Shown: one piece after another, positions 26,221 to 34,926 of the stretch
Position numbering within the stretch: the stretch's first letter is position 1
Layout of the letters: every line of letters starts with the position of its first letter
Source of the DNA: Dethiosulfatibacter aminovorans DSM 17477
GTDB lineage: Bacteria > Bacillota > Clostridia > Tissierellales > Dethiosulfatibacteraceae
Reading direction: 5' to 3'
Assembly (NCBI RefSeq): GCF_900142005.1
Contig: NZ_FQZL01000014.1
Location: 1 to 64,000, forward strand
DNA: 64,000 bases
Made by a program: the position numbers and the translations under genes
The notes under the pieces: model-generated
What the model saw: only the letters and a program-made list of their open reading frames with translations
Told to the model about the DNA's origin: nothing
The model's database searches: none

Positions 26221-27234
26221 TCAACCTGCGTGTTTGTTTCTTGCTTCCTCTTCCTTGATGCCCCTTATGTCGTTTACGAGGTGGCACGCAACCTTCACAT
26301 CGTCACCTTGTTTTATTAGCTCAGGTTCGTGAGTCTTGCAAATATCCATTGACTTTGGACATCTTGTATGGAAGCGGCATCCCTTTGGAGGATTTATTGC
26401 ACTAGGCACGTTGCCTTCAAGAGTTGCGATGTCCTCAATGTTTTCTGTATATACATCCGGTATTGCATCGAAAAGTGCTTTTGTGTAAGGATGTCTCGGG
26501 TTCTTGAATATTGTTCTTGAATCTCCGTATTCCACAAGTTTGCCCAGATACATTACTGCTATCTTGTCAGCCATATAGTTTACAACGCTCAGGTCGTGGG
26601 ATATGACTATATATGTAAGGTCGAATTTTTCCTTCAAGTTGTTGAGAAGGTCAAGTATCTGTGCCTGTGATACAACGTCTATGGACGATGTGGGCTCATC
26701 AAGTACAATAAGCTTTGGCATTAGGGCAAGAGCCCTTGCTATTGCAATCCTCTGTCTTTGCCCGCCTGAAAACTCATGGGGATACTTGAAGGCTCCTTCC
26801 TTTGGAAGTCCAACCATTTCCAGCAGTTCTTCCACTTTTGGAAGCATATCGACACTGTTCATTCCAGCCTGTACATTCAAGGGTTCGCCGATGATGTCTT
26901 TTACGAGCATCCTTGGGTTAAGAGACCAGAACGGATCCTGGAAAACTATCTGTATATATTTTCTCATGTCTCTCAGTTCATTTTTGCTCAGCTTGTACAT
27001 GCTCTTGCCGTCGAAAACAACCTCTCCGGCAGTAGGCTCTATAAGATTGAGAACTGTGTTTACAAGAGTTGTTTTTCCGCAACCCGACTCTCCAACCAGT
27101 CCCAGAATTTCACCTTTTTCGATTTCCATGGACACATCGTCAACAGCCTTTACATGGGCGGTAACCTTCTGGAAGAATCCGCTCTTGAGAGGAAAGTACT
27201 TTTTAAGGTTTTTTATTTCCAGTATGTTACTCAT
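26221..27234 (-). CDS. oppF: Oligopeptide ABC transporter ATP-binding protein OppF
   Basis: A protein of 337 residues. Walker A is GESGCGKTT, the Q-loop lies in IQIVFQDPFWSLNPR, the signature is SGGQRQR, Walker B is LIVLDEPTS and the H-loop is ISHDLSVV, so all ATPase motifs are intact. The C-terminal oligopeptide/dipeptide extension with the conserved cysteines (GCRFHTRCP...C) is present; in related proteins it can bind an iron-sulfur cluster. The start overlaps the end of oppD by eight bases with GGAGGTGG upstream. Confidence 0.92.
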   Translation of the reverse strand: MSNILEIKNLKKYFPLKSGFFQKVTAHVKAVDDVSMEIEKGEILGLVGESGCGKTTLVNTVLNLIEPTAGEVVFDGKSMYKLSKNELRDMRKYIQIVFQDPFWSLNPRMLVKDIIGEPLNVQAGMNSVDMLPKVEELLEMVGLPKEGAFKYPHEFSGGQRQRIAIARALALMPKLIVLDEPTSSIDVVSQAQILDLLNNLKEKFDLTYIVISHDLSVVNYMADKIAVMYLGKLVEYGDSRTIFKNPRHPYTKALFDAIPDVYTENIEDIATLEGNVPSAINPPKGCRFHTRCPKSMDICKTHEPELIKQGDDVKVACHLVNDIRGIKEEEARNKHAG

Positions 27235-28210
27235 TCATTCCACCTCCGTTGCAGATGCCGCATTTCACGTAGTGTGTTCCTTCCAGCCTTATGAGCTTCT
27301 GGTTTTTTTCACATTTTGCAATCTTGTTTGTACATCTGTTGTAGTATACGCAGCTTCCCCGGATTATGTTTGTATCATCGGGAGGGATTACCTGACTCAG
27401 ATCAATCCTTGTATCCTTGTCCTTAGGCACGGCATTGAGCAGAGTGAAGGTGTAAGGATGCTGTGGATTCCTAAGAACCTCTTTCGTTGTTCCCATTTCT
27501 ACGATTTCCCCCTTGTACAGTACGGCTGCATCGTTGCATGTCGCGGATATGAGTCCGGGATTGTTTGCTATGAACAATACTGTTACCTTAAGGTTCGTCT
27601 GAAGTTCCTTTATGAGCTTCAATATCCCTGCTTGTATTGTAACGTCAAGATTCCTGGTTGGTTCGTCTGCTATGAGGAATTCTGCACCGCAACTGAGAGC
27701 CAGTGCTATGATGACCCTCTGTCTCTGTCCGCCGCTTAGCTCATGGGGGTATTTGTCCATAGCCCTTTCGGCATCCGGAAGCTTTACGGTATTCAGCATG
27801 TCCACGGCTTCGGTATAAGCAGTGTTCTTATCACATTTCTTTGATTCTCTTATTACATTTATGAGCTGCTGTCCTATTGTGTATACTGGGTTAAGGGTGG
27901 ACATTGGATCCTGGAAGATCATGGAGACTTTCTTGCCTCGTATTTCCCGTTCCATTTCCTTGATGGATTTTTTAAGAAGGTCGTCACCGTCAAGAAGTAT
28001 TTCACCCGATTCTATTTCTCCCGGAGGCATTTCCAGCAGTTTCATTATTGAAAGAGCAAGTACTGTCTTTCCTGTACCGCTTTCTCCTATGATTCCGAAG
28101 GCTTCGCCTTTTTTGATCTTTATTTCATCCACATTCAATACGGTTTTTACACCCTCGAAAGTATGGAAGTTTATCTTTAAATCTTTTATATGAAGATATG
28201 GTCTTTCCAT
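27227..28210 (-). CDS. oppD: Oligopeptide ABC transporter ATP-binding protein OppD, with changed H-loop
   Basis: A protein of 327 residues. Walker A is GESGTGKT (42-49), the Q-loop is in MIFQDPMSTLNP, the signature is LSGGQRQR (158-165) and Walker B is LIADEPT (179-185). The H-loop, normally THDLG, reads ANNPG (215-219), so the switch histidine is an asparagine. The D-loop is RNLDVT. The C-terminal cysteine-rich tail (CVYYNRCTNKIAKC) is present. It would pair with OppF, whose H-loop is normal, so the dimer is probably asymmetric. AGGAGG precedes the ATG. Confidence 0.9.
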   Translation of the reverse strand: MERPYLHIKDLKINFHTFEGVKTVLNVDEIKIKKGEAFGIIGESGTGKTVLALSIMKLLEMPPGEIESGEILLDGDDLLKKSIKEMEREIRGKKVSMIFQDPMSTLNPVYTIGQQLINVIRESKKCDKNTAYTEAVDMLNTVKLPDAERAMDKYPHELSGGQRQRVIIALALSCGAEFLIADEPTRNLDVTIQAGILKLIKELQTNLKVTVLFIANNPGLISATCNDAAVLYKGEIVEMGTTKEVLRNPQHPYTFTLLNAVPKDKDTRIDLSQVIPPDDTNIIRGSCVYYNRCTNKIAKCEKNQKLIRLEGTHYVKCGICNGGGMNE

Positions 28211-28219
28211 GGCTGCCTC

Positions 28220-29128
28220 CTAATTCTTTCTTGTTTTCGGATCAAGAACCTCTCTTAGTCCGTCTCCAAGAAGGTTGAAGACCAGTACTGTAAAGAAGAT
28301 TGCAAGTCCCGGGAATATGCTGTACCACCACGCATTCAGGAAATAGTTTCTGCTTGTACTAACCATGAGACCCCATTCGGGAGTCGGGGACTGAGCTCCC
28401 AGGCCCAGGAAACTCAGGGATGCAATGGTAAGGATTACTCCTCCTATGTCCATTGAAGCCTGTACAATGATTGGTGATATGCAGTTTGGCAGTATATGCT
28501 TGAAGATAATCTTTCTTGAAGGAGTCCCTATGGCTTTGGCAGCCTTAACGAACTGTCTTTCCTTCATTGATATTGCCTGTCCTCTTACAACCCTTGTATA
28601 CCATGGCCACCATGCTGCTGCTATGGCAATCATGGCATTTCTGAGGTTTGGCCCCAGAAATGCCGCTATAGCGATTGCCAGCAAAAGGGGAGGAAATCCA
28701 AGAAAAATATCTGTTATTCTCATTATCAGTTCATCTATTCTACCTCCGTAGAATCCTGCAACTGCTCCAAGGGGAATACCTATGAGGAGTGCAAGTCCAA
28801 CGGCAAGAAGTGCAGTTGTCAACGATATGCGCGTACCCAGGAGAACTCTTTTGAATATATCTCTGCCTAAATAATCTGTTCCGAAAGGATGGCTGGCTGA
28901 AGGAGGCTGCAACTTGAATTCAGGATGGGTATCCTGAGCCACATGTATATCAGCAGGGAGAACTATAGGCACTATTATTGCTATGAGTATCAGAAGGAGT
29001 ACTCCGTACATAGCCAGGTTTGTAAGCCAGTTTTTCTTCAGAAGGAAGAAGGATTCCTTTGTTGATTTTATCCTTGGGGTCAATACCTTTATCATCCTGT
29101 CTTTTCTATTCATTGTATTTGTACTCAT
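28220..29128 (-). CDS. oppC: Oligopeptide ABC transporter permease OppC
   Basis: A protein of 302 residues with an N-terminal cytosolic arm, a first helix (about 38-58) and a five-helix permease core. The conserved HPFGTDYLGRDIFKRVLLGTR segment follows the first helix, and the EAA-type loop is FVKAAKAIGTPSRKIIFKHILPN. It works with OppB in the membrane. AGGTGG precedes the ATG; the gene is nine bases before oppD and 11 bases after oppB. Confidence 0.93.
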   Translation of the reverse strand: MSTNTMNRKDRMIKVLTPRIKSTKESFFLLKKNWLTNLAMYGVLLLILIAIIVPIVLPADIHVAQDTHPEFKLQPPSASHPFGTDYLGRDIFKRVLLGTRISLTTALLAVGLALLIGIPLGAVAGFYGGRIDELIMRITDIFLGFPPLLLAIAIAAFLGPNLRNAMIAIAAAWWPWYTRVVRGQAISMKERQFVKAAKAIGTPSRKIIFKHILPNCISPIIVQASMDIGGVILTIASLSFLGLGAQSPTPEWGLMVSTSRNYFLNAWWYSIFPGLAIFFTVLVFNLLGDGLREVLDPKTRKN

Positions 29129-29139
29129 GATTTCACCAC

Positions 29140-30150
29140 CTATACCCTTACTCTCGGATCGAGAGCTATTATTATGTCTGCAGTAAGGTTAAGCATTATA
29201 TATGAAAATGCAGACACTAGAGTTACACCAATTATTGCCGGATAGTCCAGTGCTACGACTGCAGCTGCAGTATATGATCCAAGACCAGGCCAGCTGAATA
29301 TTGCCTCGACCAGGAATGTGTTTACAAGTGTGTATCCTATTGAAAGTGCAAGAACAGTCATTGTGGTTCCTAGAGAGTTTTTAAGTGCATAATTCCAGAG
29401 GACTATCCTTTCCTTGATGCCGTATGACCTTGCAGCCTTTATATAGTCCTCGCTTAGTATCTCAAGGAGGGCAGACCTTGTCATCCTTGCAACCAAGCCA
29501 ATGGGATAGAGGGCTATTGTAACTGATGGAAGTATCATATGCTTGAATACATCCTGTGCAACGACCCAGTTGCCGCTTATTATACTGTCAAGAAGAAGGA
29601 ATCCTGTCCTTGAAGGTATTGAGTACAGTAACTTGAGTTTTGTTTCCATCTGACCTCCAAGGGGAAGCCATCCCAGCCATCTGTAGAATATGAGCTGAAG
29701 GAACAGGGCAACCCAGAAGGTAGGAAGTGATACGGCTCCCACTGAGAAGAATCTACAGAAATGGTCCAGTGCCTGGTCCTTCTTTTTGGCTGAGTTAAGA
29801 CCCAGTGGAATTCCTATTATGATTGCGAGAAAGGTTGAAAATATAATGAGTTCTACTGTAGGGGGAAGGTACGATGCCAGTTCCTTTGCTACAGGCAGCT
29901 TGGTTCTAAGTGATTTTCCCAGGTCTCCTTGTGAAACGCCCTGCAGGTATTTCCCAAATTGCACTACAAGGGGCTTGTCAAGCCCTAGTTCTATAGTTGC
30001 TGCATCTATTTGTTCCTGAGTGGCTCTTGGACCCACCCATTGTGCTGCAGGATTGGAAGGGATAACCCTGGCCAGGAAGAATGTTACGACTATGACTCCC
30101 AGAAGGACCATTACTCCAAGGAGAAGTCTTTTTATGATATAGTTTTTCAA
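29140..30150 (-). CDS. oppB: Oligopeptide ABC transporter permease OppB
   Basis: A permease of about 336 residues with six membrane segments. The N-terminal KNYIIKRLLLGVMVLLGVIVVTFFL and the loop YIKAARSYGIKERIVLWNYALKNS (EAA motif) are typical of OppB/DppB. The start is chosen as the TTG at 30150 because GGAGGTG lies seven bases before it; the in-frame GTG at 30159 overlaps that ribosome site and would add three residues. The gap of 173 bases to oppA holds a strong hairpin, so it is expected to be expressed less than oppA. Confidence 0.88.
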   Translation of the reverse strand: MKNYIIKRLLLGVMVLLGVIVVTFFLARVIPSNPAAQWVGPRATQEQIDAATIELGLDKPLVVQFGKYLQGVSQGDLGKSLRTKLPVAKELASYLPPTVELIIFSTFLAIIIGIPLGLNSAKKKDQALDHFCRFFSVGAVSLPTFWVALFLQLIFYRWLGWLPLGGQMETKLKLLYSIPSRTGFLLLDSIISGNWVVAQDVFKHMILPSVTIALYPIGLVARMTRSALLEILSEDYIKAARSYGIKERIVLWNYALKNSLGTTMTVLALSIGYTLVNTFLVEAIFSWPGLGSYTAAAVVALDYPAIIGVTLVSAFSYIMLNLTADIIIALDPRVRV

Positions 30151-30181
30151 ATTCCACACCTCCGTGGTTGATTTTGATTCA

Positions 30182-30203
30182 GACGCAGCATAGCTGCCTT
30201 CTT
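30182..30203 (-). repeat. Partial copy of the interspersed structured element
   Basis: On the minus strand this 22-base stretch matches the first hairpin of the elements at 22232-22343 and 45303-45416 (AAGAA[A/G]GCAGCTATGCTGCGT). The rest of the element is missing. It again lies between two co-oriented genes, oppA and oppB. Confidence 0.55.
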
Positions 30204-30227
30204 GATTATTAACTAAAATCTTTTTTT

Positions 30228-30264
30228 AAAAAGAGGAGGGGACAAAAGTCCCATTCCTCTTTTA
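30228..30264 (-). terminator. Partial terminator / stabilising hairpin between oppA and oppB
   Basis: On the minus strand AAAAGAGGA...GGGAC pairs with GTCCC...TCCTCTTTT around a TTTT loop, followed by TTT then A. Such hairpins after a solute-binding-protein gene usually let that gene be expressed above the permease genes. Confidence 0.7.
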
Positions 30265-30323
30265 TACTGGTATGTCTAGTGCCAATTGATTTTGTTTCGT
30301 TCTTATGACAATTTTACTGCCGT

Positions 30324-31910
30324 TTATTTCTCCAGGTAAATATCATAGAAGAATACAACCCAGGGATATGAAGGATTGCTTTCAAATCCTCTCAGGTTCT
30401 TGTCTGTAATCCATGCAACCTGCTTGTCATAGATATAGAATGATGGAGCATCATCTATAAGCACTTCCTGAGCTGATATAAACTCTTCTGTAGCTTGGTT
30501 TATGTCTGTTGAGCTCTTTTCGTATGCCGAGTCTATCATGTTGTCGAATTCAGGATTCGAGTAGTATGCAAGGTTGAAGAGCGGGCTTTCTTCAGATCTG
30601 TAAAGTGGATACAGCCATGAGTATGGGTTTGAGATATCAGGCCACCAGTACATGATGAATATGTCCTGCCTGTCTTCCGGATTTTCGCTCATCGCCATTT
30701 CCCATTGAGTTTCCCAAGGCATTGCCCTTATTTCAAGATTTACGCCTATTTTTGACAGTTCGGCCTTGTAGAGTTCGGATGCTTTTTTCTCTGCTTCGTC
30801 TCCGCTCATGTAGGTAAGAAGAATGTTCAGGTCTCCTTCCTTTATACCTTCTGCCTCAAGAAGCTGTTTCGCCATGTCAAGGTCATATGAGTACTGGAAC
30901 AAGTCGTCGCTGTGTCCCCAGTGGTTGTTTGGAACAGGTCCTGTAGACTGCTCGGCATAACCTCCGGCTGCATATTTTACAACATCTTCATAGGGGAATG
31001 CATATGAAAGTGCCTTTCTGATATTTTCATTGTCGAAAGGAGCTTTTTGAGTGTTAAAGAAACCTATCATGTTTGTGAATGATGATTCTATAAATACCTG
31101 TACTCCGTCGCTGTCCTTAAGTATGTCGACATCTTCCGAAGGAAGTTCCATTGTGATTGTTGCATCGCCTTTTTCTATCATCTGTCTTCTCGATGAAGTT
31201 TCCGCTACCTTCTTTATGAGGATCTTCTCGAAGTGCTCTCCATCCCAGCCCTTCCAGTAGTCTGCAAATTGTGAAAGGATTACCTCGTCTCCCATGGTGT
31301 ATCCTTCAAGTGCATATGGTCCTGTACCTGCTTCATTTCCTTCCTCGAACCATGTATCTGAGTTTCCTTCAACAGCATCTTTTGACATGATAAATGAAGC
31401 ATAAGGCGAACTTGCAACAAGATCTATAGGTGCTGGATATGAAGTCTTGAATTCAACAGTGTAATTGTCTATTATATTGATTTCACTTACTGCATCCCAT
31501 ATGTAAGAAGCGCCCTGACCCAGTTCAAGTGTCCTTTCTATTGAGAATTTTACATCCTCTGCGGTGAAGTCCGTGCCGTCATGGAACTTGATTCCCTGTC
31601 TCAGCTTGAATGTCCATGTCATACCGTCTTCCGATACTTCATAGCTTTCAGCCAGTACATTTTCAAATTCGGACGTAGTAGGATCGAATTTCAACAGTGT
31701 TTCATATACGTTGTTCAGAACGATGATACCATTTGAAAACATTGCGCTTGGATCCCAGTTTAGAATCGGTTCAGAATTGTAAGCGTAGTAAGCTATATCG
31801 ATTTCGCTTACCGGAATTTCATCTCCAGTTTGCTGGCCTCCACCACCGCATCCTGCAAGTACGCTGAGCATCATGATGACTGCCAAAAATAATGATAATC
31901 TTTTTCTCAT
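30324..31910 (-). CDS. oppA: Oligopeptide/dipeptide ABC transporter substrate-binding lipoprotein OppA
   Basis: A protein of 528 residues. The signal peptide MRKRLSLFLAVIMMLSVLAGC ends in a lipobox (LAGC), so the mature protein is anchored outside the membrane by a lipid. The SBP_bac_5 fold is shown by ESYEVSEDGMTWTFKLRQGIKFHDGTDFTAEDVKFSIER. This family binds peptides, nickel complexes and other small ligands, so the cargo is open; with the DUF917/racemase genes it may be a peptide or cyclic amide. GGGAGG precedes the ATG at 31910. Confidence 0.9.
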   Translation of the reverse strand: MRKRLSLFLAVIMMLSVLAGCGGGGQQTGDEIPVSEIDIAYYAYNSEPILNWDPSAMFSNGIIVLNNVYETLLKFDPTTSEFENVLAESYEVSEDGMTWTFKLRQGIKFHDGTDFTAEDVKFSIERTLELGQGASYIWDAVSEINIIDNYTVEFKTSYPAPIDLVASSPYASFIMSKDAVEGNSDTWFEEGNEAGTGPYALEGYTMGDEVILSQFADYWKGWDGEHFEKILIKKVAETSSRRQMIEKGDATITMELPSEDVDILKDSDGVQVFIESSFTNMIGFFNTQKAPFDNENIRKALSYAFPYEDVVKYAAGGYAEQSTGPVPNNHWGHSDDLFQYSYDLDMAKQLLEAEGIKEGDLNILLTYMSGDEAEKKASELYKAELSKIGVNLEIRAMPWETQWEMAMSENPEDRQDIFIMYWWPDISNPYSWLYPLYRSEESPLFNLAYYSNPEFDNMIDSAYEKSSTDINQATEEFISAQEVLIDDAPSFYIYDKQVAWITDKNLRGFESNPSYPWVVFFYDIYLEK

Positions 31911-32087
31911 AAGTTCCTCCCTTGATTTATGCATGCAATATTTTACTACCTGCATTCCGATGTTGTACACATTTTTTTAACATCGATTTTGTATATTGTA
32001 ATTATACAGTTGTCGCCGCAATAAGTATTTGTAAAAATCACAAAAACGATTATTAAAATTTAGTAACAATTATAATGAAATGAATTT

Positions 32088-33161
32088 TTATAGATATTTT
32101 ACATCAATATCGAAGCCGAAAAATCTTGGATTCAATATAGACAGACCCTTTTCTGTCTTCCAGAAATCATGTGCCTTGAATCCCAGAACTGCAACTTTAT
32201 TCCCTGGGTTGCAGTTTGGATTTGTGATGGGATATCCCGTTTCACCATTCACTACACATATAAGGTCAGGACAGGTAAGTGCAACCTCGCCGTCTCTCCA
32301 GGCAACCATGTTCTCATTTTTGTACCACACCTTGAAGGCTGAATTTTCAAAGGATTCGCAGCCTTTTATGCCTATGGATCCTACAGTAAAGCCGTCCTGA
32401 ATATTCCATTCCGTATCTTTCTCGGTGACTATTCCTTCGAATAAAAGTGTTCCTTCACATTTGTCTGTCAGTTCAGCAATTGGATTCAGTCCCTTTTCCA
32501 ATGCTTCTCTTTGTATTCTTCCAACCTTGCCGGCATAGCTCAATGCGTTTGGGATTACAGATGTTTTAAGATCTTTTCCAATTATTGGATGATCGGCCAT
32601 TCCAACTGTATTGTCTGTCGCTACAGCCATCATCCTTGAAAGCACCTCGGCTCTTGCATCTGAAGCTACCTTTGTGAAAATTACAGTATCTTTGTGTTTT
32701 GTAGCCACAGAAAATGGATAAATAGGCCTGCCGGTTACAAAATAAGTTGAAAATTGCAGTTCCGGAACTGCACGCCCGGCAGCGTCTGCATCGACTATGA
32801 ACTTGCCAGCCCTGGCACCTGCAGCCATTGCCTGGCCTGTATTGCCTCCTCCATATTCAATGGATACAACACCATCGAATTCCACGTCCATATATTCTTC
32901 TAGAGACCTGATTGCATATTCAAGCTCCTTGTGCTCTTCTTCTTCCTCTTCATCGGGAGAGATTGAACCGCAAAAATAAGGGTTGACATAGTATGCATCA
33001 TCCTTTATCTCATCGAAATCGATCATGTTGAATTCGCAGCCTTCCCCGAAGGCTTTCTTTACTGCATCCAATCCTTCGGCAAGTGAACCTCCTCCACCTG
33101 TTCCAAGGATGGTACATCCTACAAGGATATCTACTGTTTCTTGATAAGCTAGTTTTTTCAT
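32088..33161 (-). CDS. DUF917 / S-methyl-thiohydantoin desulfurase-like protein (copy 2)
   Basis: A protein of 357 residues, a paralogue of the one at 23251 (shared LGTGGGGSL, YGGGNTGQAMAAGARA and DADAAGRAVPELQ segments). It has an acidic stretch DEEEEEEHKE near residue 75. It is the first gene of the minus-strand cluster and is divergent from the PucR gene at 33357, so it is the likely first target of that regulator. The ATG at 33161 has AGGAGGTG upstream at slightly long spacing; an in-frame GTG at 33173 overlaps that site. oppA starts 177 bases further on. Confidence 0.82.
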   Translation of the reverse strand: MKKLAYQETVDILVGCTILGTGGGGSLAEGLDAVKKAFGEGCEFNMIDFDEIKDDAYYVNPYFCGSISPDEEEEEEHKELEYAIRSLEEYMDVEFDGVVSIEYGGGNTGQAMAAGARAGKFIVDADAAGRAVPELQFSTYFVTGRPIYPFSVATKHKDTVIFTKVASDARAEVLSRMMAVATDNTVGMADHPIIGKDLKTSVIPNALSYAGKVGRIQREALEKGLNPIAELTDKCEGTLLFEGIVTEKDTEWNIQDGFTVGSIGIKGCESFENSAFKVWYKNENMVAWRDGEVALTCPDLICVVNGETGYPITNPNCNPGNKVAVLGFKAHDFWKTEKGLSILNPRFFGFDIDVKYL

Positions 33162-33285
33162 AAATATAAGCACCTCCTGATAAATATTATATTACCGATT
33201 CATTTTAATTATTTTGTAGATTTTACAATTTATTAACAATAATTTTGTGATTTTACTATCAACCATTCAAAACGAGGTGTTGGCG

Positions 33286-33314
33286 TTGTAAAATATACAA
33301 TATTGTTGTATAAT
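33286..33314 (+). promoter_or_regulatory. Sigma-A promoter of the PucR gene with an operator-like palindrome
   Basis: TTGTAA (33286-33291) and TATAAT (33309-33314) are 17 bases apart and about 43 bases before the PucR start. TATACAA (33294-33300) and TTGTATA (33306-33312) form an inverted repeat covering the spacer and the -10 box, so a bound protein would block transcription. Confidence 0.65.
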
Positions 33315-33356
33315 TTTCTGAAGATTGAATGATTCTGGATGAGGGAAGGTTAATTT

Positions 33357-34523
33357 ATGTCTGTAAAGGTTAAGGATTTGTTTGACCTTAAGCTATTTGA
33401 ATCGGCAAGGCTGGTGGCAGGAAAGAACGGTCTTGAAAATGAAATAAAGAGAATTAATTTTTCCGACTGTCCAGTGCTTGATGACGTAGTGGATATGGAA
33501 CTTGTCATGGCAGGCGATTTTTATGTTAATAGTTTATATATAGCCAAGGATGACAAGGAAGAAATGAGGAAGATCTTTGATCTGTACATAAATTCCAGCA
33601 GTGCTGGAGTATGTATAATAGATGAGTTCCTTGATGATATTCCTGATGATATAAAAAGGTTCTGTGATGAAAAATCCTTTCCGGTGATATTCATTGATAC
33701 TATGGTTCCATATGCCGAGATAGTTATTACAATTACAGAAATGATACTTCTGGAGCAGGCGGATACTATTTCCGAGATGAGGATAGACAGGCTTCTTGAT
33801 GGGGACATAAACAGTCAGGAGGTTGCTGCAATTGCAACCAGGATAAATGGAAGTTTCAAGAAGTTTTATAACTGCCTGTACATTAATGTAGAAAGTATTC
33901 AAGCAGACAGGTTCAATTATTTAAGGAAGGAACTTAACTCCAACTATGATTTTGAGGCATTGAAATACAGGAACAACATACTGATGATCTTAAACTTCAA
34001 CAAGCAGGTTATGCTGAAGACCCATATTGATTATGTGGAAAATCTGGTAAAGAAATATACAGAGGATTATATAATAGGAGTCAGTAATTCATTCACCAGC
34101 AAGGATGAATTCAACCACTGCGTTAAACAATCTCTTTCATCTTACGAGCTGTCCTTTGTAACAGAGGACAGGGTTGTTCACTACAAGGATTTGAACGTTT
34201 ACAAGGTGTTGTATCCCATGAGAAACAGCAGACATCTTGCTGAGTTCTACAGGGAGATATTCATGCCCCTCAAGGAATATGATGAATACTATAATTCGGA
34301 TATTGTAAATACAGTAGAGGTTTATCTTGAAAACAATGGAGAATATAAGAAGACTGCACAAATGCTCCATCAGCATGAAAATACTGTAAGATACAGGATT
34401 CTGAAGGCGAAGAAGCTTTTGAACCTGGAAAATGACCATTTGAAATTTATAGAGCAGGTATCTCTAGCCCTGAAGATGGATAAAATCATGAATATGGACA
34501 AGAAATCGATTTTGTCGAGTTAG
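33357..34523 (+). CDS. PucR/CdaR-family transcriptional regulator
   Basis: A protein of 388 residues with the same layout as the regulator at 15562: PucR sensor (about 3-125, VKVKDLFDLKLFESARLVAGK), a middle GGDEF-like region and the C-terminal PucR helix-turn-helix (about 325-380, KTAQMLHQHENTVRYRILKAKKLL). PucR proteins often control purine or ureide breakdown. It is divergent from the DUF917/Opp/M29 cluster, which it probably controls in response to a cluster substrate or intermediate (inference). GGGAAGG precedes the ATG. Confidence 0.88.
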   Translation: MSVKVKDLFDLKLFESARLVAGKNGLENEIKRINFSDCPVLDDVVDMELVMAGDFYVNSLYIAKDDKEEMRKIFDLYINSSSAGVCIIDEFLDDIPDDIKRFCDEKSFPVIFIDTMVPYAEIVITITEMILLEQADTISEMRIDRLLDGDINSQEVAAIATRINGSFKKFYNCLYINVESIQADRFNYLRKELNSNYDFEALKYRNNILMILNFNKQVMLKTHIDYVENLVKKYTEDYIIGVSNSFTSKDEFNHCVKQSLSSYELSFVTEDRVVHYKDLNVYKVLYPMRNSRHLAEFYREIFMPLKEYDEYYNSDIVNTVEVYLENNGEYKKTAQMLHQHENTVRYRILKAKKLLNLENDHLKFIEQVSLALKMDKIMNMDKKSILSS

Positions 34524-34610
34524 CCACGTAAGTGGTTATTCAAGGTGTGAAACAAAACTGGACAGGAGTTTGAAAATACTGTACAAAGGAAACTTGAATG
34601 TCTAAACATA

Positions 34611-34639
34611 TTGACAAGTAAACCTATTTAATGTATTAT
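34611..34639 (+). promoter_or_regulatory. Sigma-A promoter of ileS
   Basis: A perfect TTGACA (34611-34616) and TATTAT (34634-34639) with a 17-base spacer lie just upstream of the T-box leader. Confidence 0.82.
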
Positions 34640-34689
34640 ATTGCAGTAACACATCGAATTGTGCACCCTTGGCGTACAAAAAATAAAGC

Positions 34690-34926
34690 GTTTTTATTGA
34701 CTTTGACTGGAAGAGTAGCCTTGTTGAAATTTTCAGAGACATAATCCATGGCTGGAAGATTATGAAGGGATACAATGTGAAGATCATCCATGAGTTTGAT
34801 TCTTGAATAGAGTAGGGAATCACGTTGCAAGCGTTAATTGTTAAGAGCGGCAGAGCAAGTCTGCAACCTGGGTGGTACCGCGGAGAATTTTCGTCCCTTG
34901 TATTTTATATACGAGGGATTTATTTA
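34690..34926 (+). promoter_or_regulatory. T-box leader of ileS (isoleucine tRNA-sensing)
   Basis: The hallmark T-box sequence GGTGGTACCGCGG is at 34871-34883. Upstream is a stem I-like region with AGAGTAG near 34710 and a likely ATC (Ile) specifier following GAAG, near 34783-34788. After the T-box, TCCCTTGTAT pairs with ATACGAGGGA (about 34894-34919) followed by TTTATTT as the terminator. Uncharged tRNA-Ile should stop termination. The 5' end and specifier position are estimates. Confidence 0.9.

Noticed and set aside
26603-27739. Long open frame on the plus strand across oppF and oppD
   Set aside because: It is opposite two clear ABC ATPase genes, and its protein is low in charge and unlike any family.
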